Positions 24,655 to 33,790 of a stretch of 64,000 nucleotides of DNA are shown here, in pieces. A model generated the notes under the pieces. It saw only the letters and a list, made by a program, of their open reading frames with translations, did no database searches and was not told the DNA's origin. The stretch is taken from contig NZ_BNCD01000010.1 in the NCBI RefSeq assembly GCF_014656295.1, positions 1 to 64,000 on the forward strand, given 5' to 3'. The DNA comes from Streptomyces sulfonofaciens (GTDB lineage Bacteria; Actinomycetota; Actinomycetes; Streptomycetales; Streptomycetaceae). Within the stretch, counting starts at the first letter, position 1. Each line of letters starts with the position of its first letter. A program made the translations under genes and the position numbers.

Positions 24655-26253
24655 TCAGGCCAGGTTGACCGACCGGACCGAGGCGGTGCCGACCTCGGCG
24701 GCCACCTCGGACAGGACGTTCTGCGGGACCGTGTCGTCCACCGTCAGCACCGCGAGCGCCTCGCCGCCGGCCACCGCACGGGAGACCTGCATGCCGGCGA
24801 TGTTGATACCGGCCTCGCCGAGCACCCGGCCGACCGTGCCGACGACGCCCGGCCGGTCCTCGTAGCGCAGCACGATCATGTGGTCGGCGAGCGCGAGGTC
24901 GACGGTGTACTCGCCGATGGCGACGATCTTCTGGTGGTGCTTGGGCCCGGCGAGCGTGCCGGAGACGGAGATCTCCTCGCCGTCGCCGAGGGTGCCGCGC
25001 ACGGTGACGACGTTGCGGTGGTCGGGCGACTCGCTGCTGGTGGTCAGCCGTACCTCGACACCGCGCTCCTGCGCGAACAGCGGGGCGTTGACGTAGGAGA
25101 CGGTCTCGTCGATGACGTCCTCGAAGACGCCCTTGAGGGCGGACAGCTCCAGGACCTTGACGTCGTGCTGGGTGATCTCGCCGTACACCTCGACGTCGAG
25201 CCGGACGGCGACCTCGCCCGCGAGGGCGGTGAAGATCCGGCCGAGCTTCTCGGCGAGCGGCAGGCCCGGCTTGACGTCCTCGGCGATGACACCGCCCTGG
25301 ACGTTCACCGCGTCGGGCACCAGCTCGCCGGCGAGGGCGAGGCGCACCGACTTGGCGACGGCGATGCCGGCCTTCTCCTGCGCCTCGTCGGTGGAGGCAC
25401 CGAGGTGCGGGGTGGCGACGACCTGGTCGAACTGGAAGAGCGGGGAGTCGGTGCACGGCTCCTTCGCGTACACGTCGAGTCCGGCGCCCGCGACCCGGCC
25501 CTCCTTGAGCGCCGAGTACAGCGCCTCCTCGTCCACGATGCCGCCGCGTGCGGCGTTGACGATGCGCACGGAGGGCTTGACCTTGTGCAGCGCCTCGTCG
25601 TCGATCAGGCCCAGCGTCTCGGGGGTCTTCGGGAGGTGCACGGTGATGAAGTCGGAGACCGCGAGCAGCTCGTCCAGCGAGAGCACCTTGACGCCCATCT
25701 GGGCGGCCCGCGCGGGCTGTACGTACGGGTCGTACGCGACGACCTTCATACCGAAGGCGGACATGCGCTGCGCCACCAGCGCGCCGATGCGGCCGAGGCC
25801 CACGACGCCGAGCGTCTTCTCGGCGAGCTCGACACCGGTGTACTTGGACCGCTTCCACTCGCCGTTCTTGAGCGCGGCGTTGGCCTGCGGGATGTTGCGC
25901 GCGGTGGAGATGAGCAGACCGCAGGCCAGCTCGGCGGCGGTGACGATGTTGGACGTCGGGGCGTTGACGACCATGACGCCGGCCTTGGTGGCGGCGGCCA
26001 CGTCGACGTTGTCCAGGCCGACCCCGGCACGGGCGACGACCTTGAGCTGGTGCGCGGCTGCGACGGCCTCTGCGTCGACCTTGGTCGCGGAGCGGATCAG
26101 GATGGCGTCGACGTCGGCGATGGCGGGGAGCAGCTCGGCTCGGTCCGCGCCGTTGCAGTGCCGGATCTCGAAGTCGGGTCCCAACGCGTCGACCGTGGCC
26201 GGTGACAGCTCTTCAGCGATGAGTACGACTGGTTTCTGCGACGCAGTGCTCAC
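24655..26253 (-). CDS. serA: D-3-phosphoglycerate dehydrogenase SerA
   Basis: The 532-residue enzyme oxidises 3-phosphoglycerate to phosphohydroxypyruvate, the first step of serine synthesis. The NAD-binding motif is VGLGRIGALVAQRM (about 150-163); the catalytic triad is the usual Arg (ARAGVGLDN region), Glu and His (TPHLGAST). A long-form intervening domain (about 315-450) precedes the C-terminal ACT domain (about 455-530, VLRYEDRPGVVGTVG), which usually confers serine feedback. The GTG at 26253 has GAGGA 5 nt upstream. It is separated from ilvC by 320 bp with two hairpins, so it is probably a separate unit. Confidence 0.95.
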   Translation of the reverse strand: MSTASQKPVVLIAEELSPATVDALGPDFEIRHCNGADRAELLPAIADVDAILIRSATKVDAEAVAAAHQLKVVARAGVGLDNVDVAAATKAGVMVVNAPTSNIVTAAELACGLLISTARNIPQANAALKNGEWKRSKYTGVELAEKTLGVVGLGRIGALVAQRMSAFGMKVVAYDPYVQPARAAQMGVKVLSLDELLAVSDFITVHLPKTPETLGLIDDEALHKVKPSVRIVNAARGGIVDEEALYSALKEGRVAGAGLDVYAKEPCTDSPLFQFDQVVATPHLGASTDEAQEKAGIAVAKSVRLALAGELVPDAVNVQGGVIAEDVKPGLPLAEKLGRIFTALAGEVAVRLDVEVYGEITQHDVKVLELSALKGVFEDVIDETVSYVNAPLFAQERGVEVRLTTSSESPDHRNVVTVRGTLGDGEEISVSGTLAGPKHHQKIVAIGEYTVDLALADHMIVLRYEDRPGVVGTVGRVLGEAGINIAGMQVSRAVAGGEALAVLTVDDTVPQNVLSEVAAEVGTASVRSVNLA

Positions 26254-26496
26254 GTGAGTCCTCACAAGTCCCTTGCGGGCGGCCGTCCCGGGGCCGCATG
26301 CGGTGGAGGGTGCTAGCCGCGTGGAAGACGCACGACGCTGTGGGCCCGACGCGTATGTGCTGAGCAAGTGTAGTGGCGGATGCGGGTGGCGTATTCCGGT
26401 CGGCGGAAGGATCACCCGTCCGTGGCGAACGGGCGGGACGGCACTGTCCTGGCGGTCCTGGTGGATCCTCCGGCCGGGGCCCGCGGAGAGGCGGTG

Positions 26497-26524
26497 GGCG
26501 CCCGGGCTGCGGAACCCGGGCGCC
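26497..26524 (-). terminator. Second hairpin after ilvC
   Basis: Perfect 10-bp arms GGCGCCCGGG and CCCGGGCGCC around an 8-nt loop lie behind the first ilvC terminator. Confidence 0.65.
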
Positions 26525-26534
26525 GAGCGACCAC

Positions 26535-26561
26535 GGGGCCGCCCCCTGCGGGAGCGGCCCC
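26535..26561 (-). terminator. ilvC terminator
   Basis: Perfect 8-bp arms GGGGCCGC and GCGGCCCC flank an 11-nt loop, 12 nt past the ilvC stop codon. Confidence 0.7.
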
Positions 26562-26573
26562 GGTCCGCCGGGC

Positions 26574-27572
26574 TCAGTCCTCGTCGTCGACCCAGCTCAT
26601 CAGCTTGCGCAGCTTCCTGCCCGTGGTCTCCAGGAGGTGCTCCTGGTCGGCCTTCTTGTACTCGTTGTACCTGGGCAGGCCGGACTCGTACTCCTTCATC
26701 CAGTTGTTGGCGAAGGAGCCGTCCTGGATCTCGCCGAGGATCTTCTTCATCTCGGCCTTGGTGCCGTCGTTGATGATGCGCGGGCCGGAGACGTAGTCGC
26801 CCCACTCGGCGGTCTCCGAGATCGACCAGCGCATCTTCTCCAGGCCGCCCTCGTACATGAGGTCCACGATCAGCTTCAGCTCGTGCAGGCACTCGAAGTA
26901 GGCGATCTCGGGCTGGTAGCCCGCCTCGACCAGCGTCTCGAAGCCGGCCTTCACCAGCGCGGCGGTACCGCCGCAGAGCACCGCCTGCTCACCGAACAGG
27001 TCGGTCTCGGTCTCCTCGGTGAAGGTGGTCTTGATGACGCCGGCGCGGGTGCCGCCGATGCCCTTGGCGTAGGAGAGCGCGAGCGCGAAGGCGTTGCCGG
27101 TGGCGTCCTGCTCCACGGCCGCGATGCACGGCACGCCGCGGCCCTCCTCGTACTGGCGGCGCACCAGGTGGCCGGGGCCCTTGGGGGCCACCATGCACAC
27201 GTCGACGCCGGCCGGGGGCTTGACGAAGCCGTAGCGGATGTTCAGACCGTGCCCGAAGAAGATCGCGTCGCCGTCCTTCAGGTTCGCCGCGATGGACTCC
27301 TCGTACACGCGGCCCTGGATCGGGTCCGGCACCAGGATCATGATCACGTCCGCCTCGGCGGCGGCCTCGGCGGGGGTGACCACCCGCAGGCCCTCCTCCT
27401 CGGCCTTCGCCTTGGACTTCGAGCCCTCGTGCAGGCCGACACGGACATCGACGCCGGAGTCGCGCAGCGAGAGGGCATGCGCGTGGCCCTGGCTTCCGTA
27501 GCCGATGACCGCGACCTTGCGGTTCTGGATGATGGACAGGTCGGCGTCGTCGTCGTAGAACAGCTCGGCCAC
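26574..27572 (-). CDS. ilvC: Ketol-acid reductoisomerase IlvC
   Basis: The 332-residue class I enzyme isomerises and reduces acetolactate and acetohydroxybutyrate with NADPH and magnesium. The Rossmann motif is VIGYGSQGHAHALSL (about 21-35); Mg-binding acidic residues lie in TDLFGEQAVLCGG and the later FECLHELK. The GTG start at 27572 has a near-perfect AAGGAG 5 nt upstream. It is 175 nt downstream of ilvN and likely in the ilvBNC transcript, with a possible weak internal promoter in the gap. Confidence 0.96.
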   Translation of the reverse strand: MAELFYDDDADLSIIQNRKVAVIGYGSQGHAHALSLRDSGVDVRVGLHEGSKSKAKAEEEGLRVVTPAEAAAEADVIMILVPDPIQGRVYEESIAANLKDGDAIFFGHGLNIRYGFVKPPAGVDVCMVAPKGPGHLVRRQYEEGRGVPCIAAVEQDATGNAFALALSYAKGIGGTRAGVIKTTFTEETETDLFGEQAVLCGGTAALVKAGFETLVEAGYQPEIAYFECLHELKLIVDLMYEGGLEKMRWSISETAEWGDYVSGPRIINDGTKAEMKKILGEIQDGSFANNWMKEYESGLPRYNEYKKADQEHLLETTGRKLRKLMSWVDDED

Positions 27573-27747
27573 TGGATCTCCTTGTTTGTGCCGGTGGTGC
27601 TGGATCCCACCGTACGGCGGGAGGGACGGGGGAGGTTCCGCGATCTCGGATTCCGGGATCCGGCGCGCGGGGAACCCGGGGGCTCTCCATGGGGCGGGCC
27701 CGGAGCCGGGGCCGTGGTGGCCGGTCCCGGGCCCGTGCGGCCGCCGC

Positions 27748-28272
27748 CTAGGCGCTGCGGTCCAGCGCTCTGAGGCTGCGGTCGGTGATGGAGCGTGCAC
27801 CGCGTCCGATCGCGATGGTGCCGGACTGGACCAGCTCCTTGATGCCGAACGGCTCCAGCATCTTCAGCATGGCCTCCAGTTTGTCACTGGATCCGGTGGC
27901 CTCGACGGTGACGGCCTCCGGGGAGACGTCGACGGTCTTGGCGCGGAAGAGCTGGACGATCTCCACGATCTGGGAGCGGGTCTCGTTGTCGGCGCGCACC
28001 TTCACGAGGACGAGTTCGCGCTGGACGGCGGCGCCCGGTTCCAGTTCGACGATCTTCAGGACGTTGACCAGCTTGTTGAGCTGTTTGGTGACCTGTTCGA
28101 GCGGGAGGTCCTCGACGGTGACCACGATGGTGATGCGGGAGATGTCGGGGTGCTCGGTGGTGCCGACGGCCAGCGAGTCGATGTTGAAGCCGCGGCGGGA
28201 GAACAGGGCGGCGATCCTGGCGAGGATGCCGGGGGTGTTCTCGACCAGGACGGAGAGCGTGTGCTTGGACAT
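27748..28272 (-). CDS. ilvN: Acetolactate synthase small (regulatory) subunit
   Basis: The 174-residue protein binds IlvB and gives valine feedback inhibition. An N-terminal ACT domain (about 4-75) has the effector-site pattern NTPGILARIAALFSRRGFNI; the C-terminal half (about 80-160) is the ALS_ss-C domain. Its length is typical. It starts 37 nt after ilvB and is surely co-transcribed. The ribosome site before the ATG is weak, suggesting translational coupling. Confidence 0.95.
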   Translation of the reverse strand: MSKHTLSVLVENTPGILARIAALFSRRGFNIDSLAVGTTEHPDISRITIVVTVEDLPLEQVTKQLNKLVNVLKIVELEPGAAVQRELVLVKVRADNETRSQIVEIVQLFRAKTVDVSPEAVTVEATGSSDKLEAMLKMLEPFGIKELVQSGTIAIGRGARSITDRSLRALDRSA

Positions 28273-28309
28273 GTCTCTGCTTTCTCTTTCGCTCTGGCGT
28301 CTCGGCCGG

Positions 28310-30193
28310 TCAGCCTTCGTCGAGGTCGCCGAAGTCGGGGCGGACCCCCCGTGCGGCCATGACCTCGTCGTTCGAGGTGCCTGCGGCGACCATCGGCCAC
28401 ACCATGGCGTCCTCGTGGACGATGAAGTCGATCACCACGGGGCGGTCGTTGATGGCGTTGGCCTCTTCGATCACCTTGTCCAGCTCGTCCGGCGACTCGC
28501 AGCGCATCGCGACGCAGCCCATCGACTCGGCGAGCTTGACGAAGTCGGGGACGCGGGTGCCGCCGCTGGACTTGCCGTCCACCGCGATGCCGTCCTTGGG
28601 GCCGTTGTGCAGGACGGTGTGGGAGTAGCGCTGGTTGTAGAACAGCGTCTGCCACTGGCGGACCATGCCCAGGGCGCCGTTGTTGATGATCGCGACCTTG
28701 ATGGGGATGTCGTTCAGGGCGCAGGTGGTCAGTTCCTGGTTGGTCATCTGGAAGCAGCCGTCGCCGTCGATCGCCCAGACGGTGCGGTCCGGGCGGCCCG
28801 CCTGGGCGCCCATCGCGGCCGGCACCGCATAGCCCATCGTGCCGGCACCGCCGGAGTTCAGCCAGGTCGCGGGCTTGTCGTGGTCGATGAAGTGCGCCGC
28901 CCACATCTGGTGCTGGCCGACGCCCGCCGCGAAGATCGTCCCTTCCGGGGCGAGCCGGCCGATCCGCTCGATGACCTGCTGCGGGGCGAGGCTGCCGTCC
29001 GCGGGCTGGTCGTAGCCGAGCGGGTAGGTCTCGCGCCAGCGGTTGAGGTCGCGCCACCAGGCGGCGTACTTCGAGCGGGCCGCCTCGCCGGTGCCGCCCT
29101 CGCTGTGCTCGCGCTGGACGGCCTGCACCAGGTCGGCGATCACCTCGCGGGCGTCCCCGACGATCGGCACGTCGGCGGCGCGGTTCTTGCCGATCTCCGC
29201 GGGGTCGACGTCCGCGTGGACGATCTTGGCACCCGGGGCGAAGCTGTCCAGCCTGCCGGTGACGCGGTCGTCGAACCTCGCGCCGAGCGCGACGAGCAGG
29301 TCCGCCTTCTGCAGGGCCGCGACGGCCGTGACCGAGCCGTGCATACCGGGCATGCCGACGTGCTGGGGGTGGCTGTCGGGGAAGGCGCCGAGGGCCATCA
29401 GGGTGGTGGTGACGGGCGCGCCGGTCAGCTCGGCGAGGACCTTCAGCTCCGCGGTGGCGCGGGCCTTGAGGACACCGCCGCCGACGTACAGGACGGGCCG
29501 CTTGGCCTGGGTGATCAGCCTGGCGGCCTCGCGGATCTGCTTGGCGTGCGGCTTGGTCACCGGGCGGTAGCCGGGCAGGTCGAGGGCGGGCGGCCAACTG
29601 AAGGTGGTCGGGGCCTGGAGGGCGTCCTTGGCGATGTCCACCAGGACCGGGCCCGGGCGGCCCGTGGCGGCGATGTGGAAGGCCTCCGCGATGGTCTTGG
29701 GGATGTCGTCCGCGTTCTTGACCAGGAAGTTGTGCTTGGTGATCGGCATGGAGATGCCGACGATGTCGGCTTCCTGGAAGCCGTCCGTGCCGATCAGGTG
29801 GGTGGCGACCTGGCCGGTGATCGCGACCAGCGGCACCGAGTCCAGGTGGGCGTCCGCGAGGGGGGTCACCAGGTTGGTGGCACCGGGGCCCGAGGTGGCC
29901 ATGCACACGCCGACCTTGCCGGTGGCCTGCGCGTATCCGGTGGCCGCGTGGCCTGCGCCCTGTTCGTGTCTGACCAGCACGTGGCGCACCCGGGAGGAGT
30001 CCATGAGCGGGTCGTACGCGGGAAGGATCGCACCGCCGGGAATCCCGAATACCGTGTCGGCCCCGACCTCCTCGAGCGAGCGGATGAGGGCCTGCGCGCC
30101 CGTGACGTGCTCGACGGGGCTGGCGGGCTGCGCGGAGGAACGGGGCCGCGGCTGCGGATGATGGGCCCCGGGGGCCTGCTCGGTCATCGGCAT
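28310..30193 (-). CDS. ilvB: Acetolactate synthase large subunit IlvB
   Basis: The 627-residue thiamine-diphosphate enzyme joins two pyruvates, or pyruvate and 2-oxobutyrate, at the branch point of valine/leucine and isoleucine synthesis. The cofactor-activating Glu77 is in VRHEQGAGHAATGYA; the ThDP motif starts AIDGDGCFQMTNQE and ends in IINN. FAD-domain sequences occupy the middle third. Two in-frame ATGs (30193, 30187) are possible; the first gives the conserved MPMTEQ start. The 220-nt leader upstream encodes a BCAA-codon peptide and an attenuator. The order ilvB-ilvN-ilvC fits one operon. Confidence 0.96.
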   Translation of the reverse strand: MPMTEQAPGAHHPQPRPRSSAQPASPVEHVTGAQALIRSLEEVGADTVFGIPGGAILPAYDPLMDSSRVRHVLVRHEQGAGHAATGYAQATGKVGVCMATSGPGATNLVTPLADAHLDSVPLVAITGQVATHLIGTDGFQEADIVGISMPITKHNFLVKNADDIPKTIAEAFHIAATGRPGPVLVDIAKDALQAPTTFSWPPALDLPGYRPVTKPHAKQIREAARLITQAKRPVLYVGGGVLKARATAELKVLAELTGAPVTTTLMALGAFPDSHPQHVGMPGMHGSVTAVAALQKADLLVALGARFDDRVTGRLDSFAPGAKIVHADVDPAEIGKNRAADVPIVGDAREVIADLVQAVQREHSEGGTGEAARSKYAAWWRDLNRWRETYPLGYDQPADGSLAPQQVIERIGRLAPEGTIFAAGVGQHQMWAAHFIDHDKPATWLNSGGAGTMGYAVPAAMGAQAGRPDRTVWAIDGDGCFQMTNQELTTCALNDIPIKVAIINNGALGMVRQWQTLFYNQRYSHTVLHNGPKDGIAVDGKSSGGTRVPDFVKLAESMGCVAMRCESPDELDKVIEEANAINDRPVVIDFIVHEDAMVWPMVAAGTSNDEVMAARGVRPDFGDLDEG

Positions 30194-30293
30194 TCTCTTC
30201 TCGATGCTGAGGTTCGGTGCGTGGGTCGTGCGGTGCGGGAGGGCTGGAGGGCGCCGGCGGTCGGCCCGGGCGGGCCGACGGGCGCCGGTGCAA

Positions 30294-30328
30294 CAAAAAA
30301 CCCCTCGTGCCGTGAGGCAAGCGAGGGG
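30294..30328 (-). terminator. ilvB attenuator hairpin
   Basis: On the minus strand a stem of CCCCTCG with CGAGGGG, extended by an inner GCC/GGC pairing, precedes six U residues (30300-30295). It lies about 100 nt before ilvB and about 40 nt after the leader peptide stop. This is the classical ribosome-mediated attenuator arrangement of Streptomyces ilvB. Confidence 0.88.
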
Positions 30329-30370
30329 AGCGCGCCGGGTGGTGGTCGCTGGGTTCACAAGCGGCCCAGC

Positions 30371-30412
30371 TCAGCCGACGCGCTGTCCAAGTACGAGGAT
30401 TCGGGTGCGCAT
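30371..30412 (-). CDS. ilvB leader peptide MRTRILVLGQRVG
   Basis: The 13-residue leader has consecutive Ile-Leu-Val-Leu codons plus a later Val. GGAAGG lies 7 nt before its ATG. Stalling of the ribosome when charged branched-chain tRNAs are scarce would prevent the terminator at 30294-30328 from forming. This leader is, as far as I know, conserved in Streptomyces ahead of ilvB. Confidence 0.88.
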   Translation of the reverse strand: MRTRILVLGQRVG

Positions 30413-30442
30413 GGCTCGACCTTCCCCCCGCCGCGCTCCGAC

Positions 30443-30478
30443 TGTCAAGGTGGTGGGACGGGCGTCTCATTATGTGAG
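30443..30478 (-). promoter_or_regulatory. Possible ilvB promoter region
   Basis: On the minus strand TTGACA (30448-30443) resembles a -35 box but the -10 position is only GAAGGT. CATAAT (30474-30469), inside the small palindrome CTCACATAATGAG, could be a -10 of an alternative promoter. Both overlap the 3' end of cdgE. The transcription start is uncertain. Confidence 0.3.
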
Positions 30479-33345
30479 CGGCCGGCCGTGTGTCCTGTGT
30501 AGGTCCCCGCGGAGCCGCCGGTGAGCACGGCCTCCACGGGACCGCCCGGCACGGGGAAACGTCCCACACCCAGCGCCCTGCGCAGCCGGTACTCGTCGAG
30601 CGGGCCGGAGAAGACCAGACCCTGGCCATGGGTGCAGCCCATGGCACGCAGGGCGGCCGCCTGCTCGGGCCGGTCGACGCCGTCGGCCACGGAGTCCAGG
30701 CCGAGGTCGGTCGCGATCCTCAGCAGCCCGCTGGTGATCTTGTGCAGCCGGGCGGATTCGGCGACGCCCTCGACGAGCGCACGATCGAGTTTCAGCCAGT
30801 CTACGGGGAGCTTGCGGAGGCTGTTGAAGGCCGCGTATCCGCTGCCGAAGCCGTCCAGGGCGATGCGTACACCGTGTCTGCGCAGGGCGGCGAGGCGGCG
30901 TTCCAGATCCTCGAGCGGCGCGTGCGGGTCGCTGCCGGCCAGCTCGACGACGAGGGCGCCGGAGGGCAGCCCGTACCGGGAGAGCAGCGTCTCGATGGAG
31001 CCCACGGGCAGCGAGCGGTCCAGCAGGCGGCGGGCGCCGATCCTGACCACGACGGGCAGCGCGTGGCCGGCGCGGGCCCGCTCGGCCGCCTGCTCGACGG
31101 CCGCCTCTATCGTCCAGCGGCCCAGGTCGGCGGCGTGCTCGGCGTCGTCGGCGCCGCGCAGCAGCTCGGCGGGCGGGTACAGCGCGCCCTGGGAGGTGCG
31201 CCAGCGGGCGTGGGCGGCCACGGAGGCGATCCGGCCGCTGTTCAGGCAGACCACGGGCTGGTGCAGCAGCGCGAACTCGCCCTCGTGCAGGCTGGGGCGG
31301 CGGCGGCCGGTGGTGAACGGGGCGGTGCGCACCACGTCGGCGCGCATCTGGGCGTCGGCGCGCATGTGCGGGGCGTAGAGCTCGACGCGGCCCTTGCCGC
31401 CGGCCTTGGCGCGGTACATCGCAAGGTCCGCGTTGCGCAGCAGTTCGCCCGCGGTGAGGCCGGGCTCGGCGAAGGCGACGCCGATGGACGCGCCGACCCG
31501 GACGTCGTGGCCCTCGATGGTGTACGGGCGGGACAGGGCGGCCCGCAGCCGGTCGGCGAGCTCGTAGATGTGCTGCTCGCGTGCCGTGTGGCCGACGGCG
31601 CCGTCGCCGACGACCAGGGCGGCGAACTCGTCCCCGCCCAGCCGGGCGGCGGTGTCCGACTGGCGTACGGCGTCCTGGAGCCGGCGGGCCGCCTGGACGA
31701 GCAGTTCGTCGCCCGCCTGGTGCCCGATGGTGTCGTTGACGCCCTTGAAGCCGTCGAGGTCGATGAAGAGCACCGCGGTACCGCGGTCGGTGGTGCGCCG
31801 GCCGCCGAGCGCCAGGCCGACGCGGCGGGTGAACAGGACGCGGTTGGGCAGGTCGGTGAGCGGGTCGTGCTCCGCGTTGTGCTGCAACTGGGCCTGGAGG
31901 CGTACGCGCTCGGTGACGTCGCGGCTGTTGAGGATCAGACCGCCTTCGTGGCGGTTGATCGTCGACTCGACGTTGAGCCACTGGCCGTCGCCTGACCTGA
32001 AGCGGCACTCGATGCGGGTGGTGGGCTCCTGGGGCGGGCCGGCGGCGAGGAAGCGGCGCACCTCGTGCAGCACGCCGTTCAGGTCGTCGGGGTGGATCAG
32101 GGCGGACAGCTCGGAGCCGACGAGCTCGTCCGCGTCGCGGCCGTAGACGCCCGCCGCGGCGGGGCTGACGTAGCGGAGCACCCCGTCGGGCGCGGCGATC
32201 ATGATGACGTCGCTGGACCCCTGGACGAGGGAGCGGAAGTGGTTCTCCTTCTGGGCCAGCTCCCGGGCGAGGGCGATGTTGTCGAGCAGCATGATGCCCT
32301 GCCGGACGATCAGGACCAGGACGACCGTACAGGCCGTGAAGAGCACCACGCGGTCGACGCTGCGGCCGTCGAGGACGTTGCACAGGATGCCCAGGGTGCA
32401 CACGGCGGCCGCGAGGTAGGGCGTGAGTGCGGCGAGTGAGCCCACGGTCGGGCGGCTGACGGGGTAGCGCTCGTGGTCGATGACCGCCCGGGTCGGGGCG
32501 CCGTGCGCGGGTGCGGCACCGGCACCCTGGTCGGTGCCCTCCGCGGGGCGCGGCTGCCGGAACCCACTGGCCCAGGGGGCGTAGGCGAGGAGCAGGGAGC
32601 CCGCGAACCAGCCCGCGTCCAGCAACTGGCCCGAGCGGTAGCTGGCGTGCAGCAGCGGCGAGGTGAAGAGCGCGTCGGACAGCACGGTGATGGCGAGCGC
32701 GCCGATCGCCGTGTTCACCGCGGAGCGGTTGACGGAGGTGCGCCTGAAGTGGAGCACGAGCACCATGCTGATCAGCACGATGTCCAGCAGCGGATAGGCC
32801 AGCGAGAGCGCGACGTGCTCGACGCTCTGGCCGCCCACGCGTGCCGTACGGGCCAGGGCAAGGCTCCAGGAGAGCGTGAGCAGGGAGCCGCCGATGAGCC
32901 AGGCGTCCAGCGCGAGGCAGGCCCAGCCGGCCTTGGTGGTGGGCCGCTTGGCGAGCACCAGCAGGCCCACGATGGCGGGTGGCGCGAAGCACAGGAAGAA
33001 CAGGTCCGCGCCGCTCGGGCTGGGCACGGGGCGGCGCAGCACGACCTCGTACCAGCCCCAGACACCGTTGCCGAGCGCCGCCATCAGGGAGGAGAGCGCG
33101 AACAGCAGCCAGGCGGGCCGCAGCCCGCGGCGGCCGATGCGCGCGTAGAGCAGGCACGAGACGGCCGCGAGGACGGCCGCGACGCTGAGCCCGAAGTCGC
33201 CCATGACGAGGGCGATCCACTTGGAACCCCAGCCCAGGGCGGCGCCGATGGCGTACCCCCCGCAGACCAGGACCAGGATGCACTGCGGAAACAGACCGCA
33301 TCCGCCGGGCCACGGCCGCCGGGCGGAGAGCACGGGGGAGCTCAC
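30445..33345 (-). CDS. cdgE: CdgE-type membrane GGDEF protein with degenerate EAL domain
   Basis: The 966-residue protein has about eight or nine membrane helices (about 15-340), a PAS domain (about 375-485), a GGDEF domain (about 495-655) and an EAL-like domain (about 700-935). GGDEF is intact at 570-574 with an RxxD inhibitory site (RQSD) just before it, so it should make c-di-GMP. The EAL signature is lost (ASVAAHARW), as are DDFG (now DGFG) and VAEGVE (now VADGVD), so phosphodiesterase activity is unlikely. I choose the GTG at 33345 because GGAG lies 7 nt upstream and the membrane region begins there. Position beside ilvB matches the S. coelicolor diguanylate cyclase gene cdgE as I recall. 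A BldD-box-like site lies upstream. Confidence 0.85.
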   Translation of the reverse strand: MSSPVLSARRPWPGGCGLFPQCILVLVCGGYAIGAALGWGSKWIALVMGDFGLSVAAVLAAVSCLLYARIGRRGLRPAWLLFALSSLMAALGNGVWGWYEVVLRRPVPSPSGADLFFLCFAPPAIVGLLVLAKRPTTKAGWACLALDAWLIGGSLLTLSWSLALARTARVGGQSVEHVALSLAYPLLDIVLISMVLVLHFRRTSVNRSAVNTAIGALAITVLSDALFTSPLLHASYRSGQLLDAGWFAGSLLLAYAPWASGFRQPRPAEGTDQGAGAAPAHGAPTRAVIDHERYPVSRPTVGSLAALTPYLAAAVCTLGILCNVLDGRSVDRVVLFTACTVVLVLIVRQGIMLLDNIALARELAQKENHFRSLVQGSSDVIMIAAPDGVLRYVSPAAAGVYGRDADELVGSELSALIHPDDLNGVLHEVRRFLAAGPPQEPTTRIECRFRSGDGQWLNVESTINRHEGGLILNSRDVTERVRLQAQLQHNAEHDPLTDLPNRVLFTRRVGLALGGRRTTDRGTAVLFIDLDGFKGVNDTIGHQAGDELLVQAARRLQDAVRQSDTAARLGGDEFAALVVGDGAVGHTAREQHIYELADRLRAALSRPYTIEGHDVRVGASIGVAFAEPGLTAGELLRNADLAMYRAKAGGKGRVELYAPHMRADAQMRADVVRTAPFTTGRRRPSLHEGEFALLHQPVVCLNSGRIASVAAHARWRTSQGALYPPAELLRGADDAEHAADLGRWTIEAAVEQAAERARAGHALPVVVRIGARRLLDRSLPVGSIETLLSRYGLPSGALVVELAGSDPHAPLEDLERRLAALRRHGVRIALDGFGSGYAAFNSLRKLPVDWLKLDRALVEGVAESARLHKITSGLLRIATDLGLDSVADGVDRPEQAAALRAMGCTHGQGLVFSGPLDEYRLRRALGVGRFPVPGGPVEAVLTGGSAGTYTGHTAGRSHNETPVPPP

Positions 33346-33673
33346 CGGTCCGCTCCCGCCCGAACGGCCCCGCGCTCGGCGCGGCCGGTGGTGCGCCGGG
33401 CCGGGAGGCCGGCGCATGGCTGCCCGCCCGGCCGCGCTCCGCGGTCGGCGCGCTGTGCGTGACTGCCCCGGGACGCGCCGCCCGGTATGCGCCTCACCGG
33501 TCGCCAGGGTCCCCGTCGGCGGCTTCGCCGCTGCGGATTGAGTGTCCATTGGCCGTGCATCGCCCGTCGCCCCCCTCGCAGGTCATGGGGCCTGTCCCCC
33601 GCGCCGTTCCCGCGCGGCGCAGCCCCCTGTCCGGGACGATACACCAGGTTCGTCACTCAGCGACATAGCCCAT

Positions 33674-33686
33674 CTACCGAGCGTAA
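33674..33686. promoter_or_regulatory. BldD-box-like site upstream of cdgE
   Basis: CTACCGAGCGTAA fits 7 of the 9 fixed positions of the BldD consensus TNACNCWGNGTNA. BldD is the c-di-GMP-responsive repressor of development and is known to control several cdg genes in Streptomyces. The distance to the chosen cdgE start is about 330 bp. Confidence 0.4.
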
Positions 33687-33713
33687 TCGGCAGAGGCCAT
33701 ATGAACACGCCCC

Positions 33714-33729
33714 GTATTCATGGGAATAC
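33714..33729. promoter_or_regulatory. Palindrome GTATTC-N4-GAATAC upstream of cdgE
   Basis: Perfect 6-bp arms with a 4-nt spacer lie in an AT-rich stretch between cdgE and the convergent-side gene. It may be an operator; no regulator is implied by neighbours. Confidence 0.4.
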
Positions 33730-33790
33730 TCAGGTTTTACGGGCATGTCCCAAGTGTGTGATCTGAGTGGAGTGGGGGGCTCTCGGGGCT

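Larger units (their letters stand above)
26254..26573. other. serA-ilvC intergenic region, 320 bp
   Basis: The right part (as read leftward from ilvC) holds two hairpin terminators; the rest is the serA 5' region. I found no leader peptide or attenuator before serA. Confidence 0.6.
33346..33790. other. cdgE upstream region, 445 bp
   Basis: The first 250 bp are GC-rich with no supported gene. The part from 33620 to 33780 is AT-richer and holds palindromic sites at 33674-33686 and 33714-33729. It is the likely cdgE promoter and the 3' region of the hydroxyacid dehydrogenase. Confidence 0.55.
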
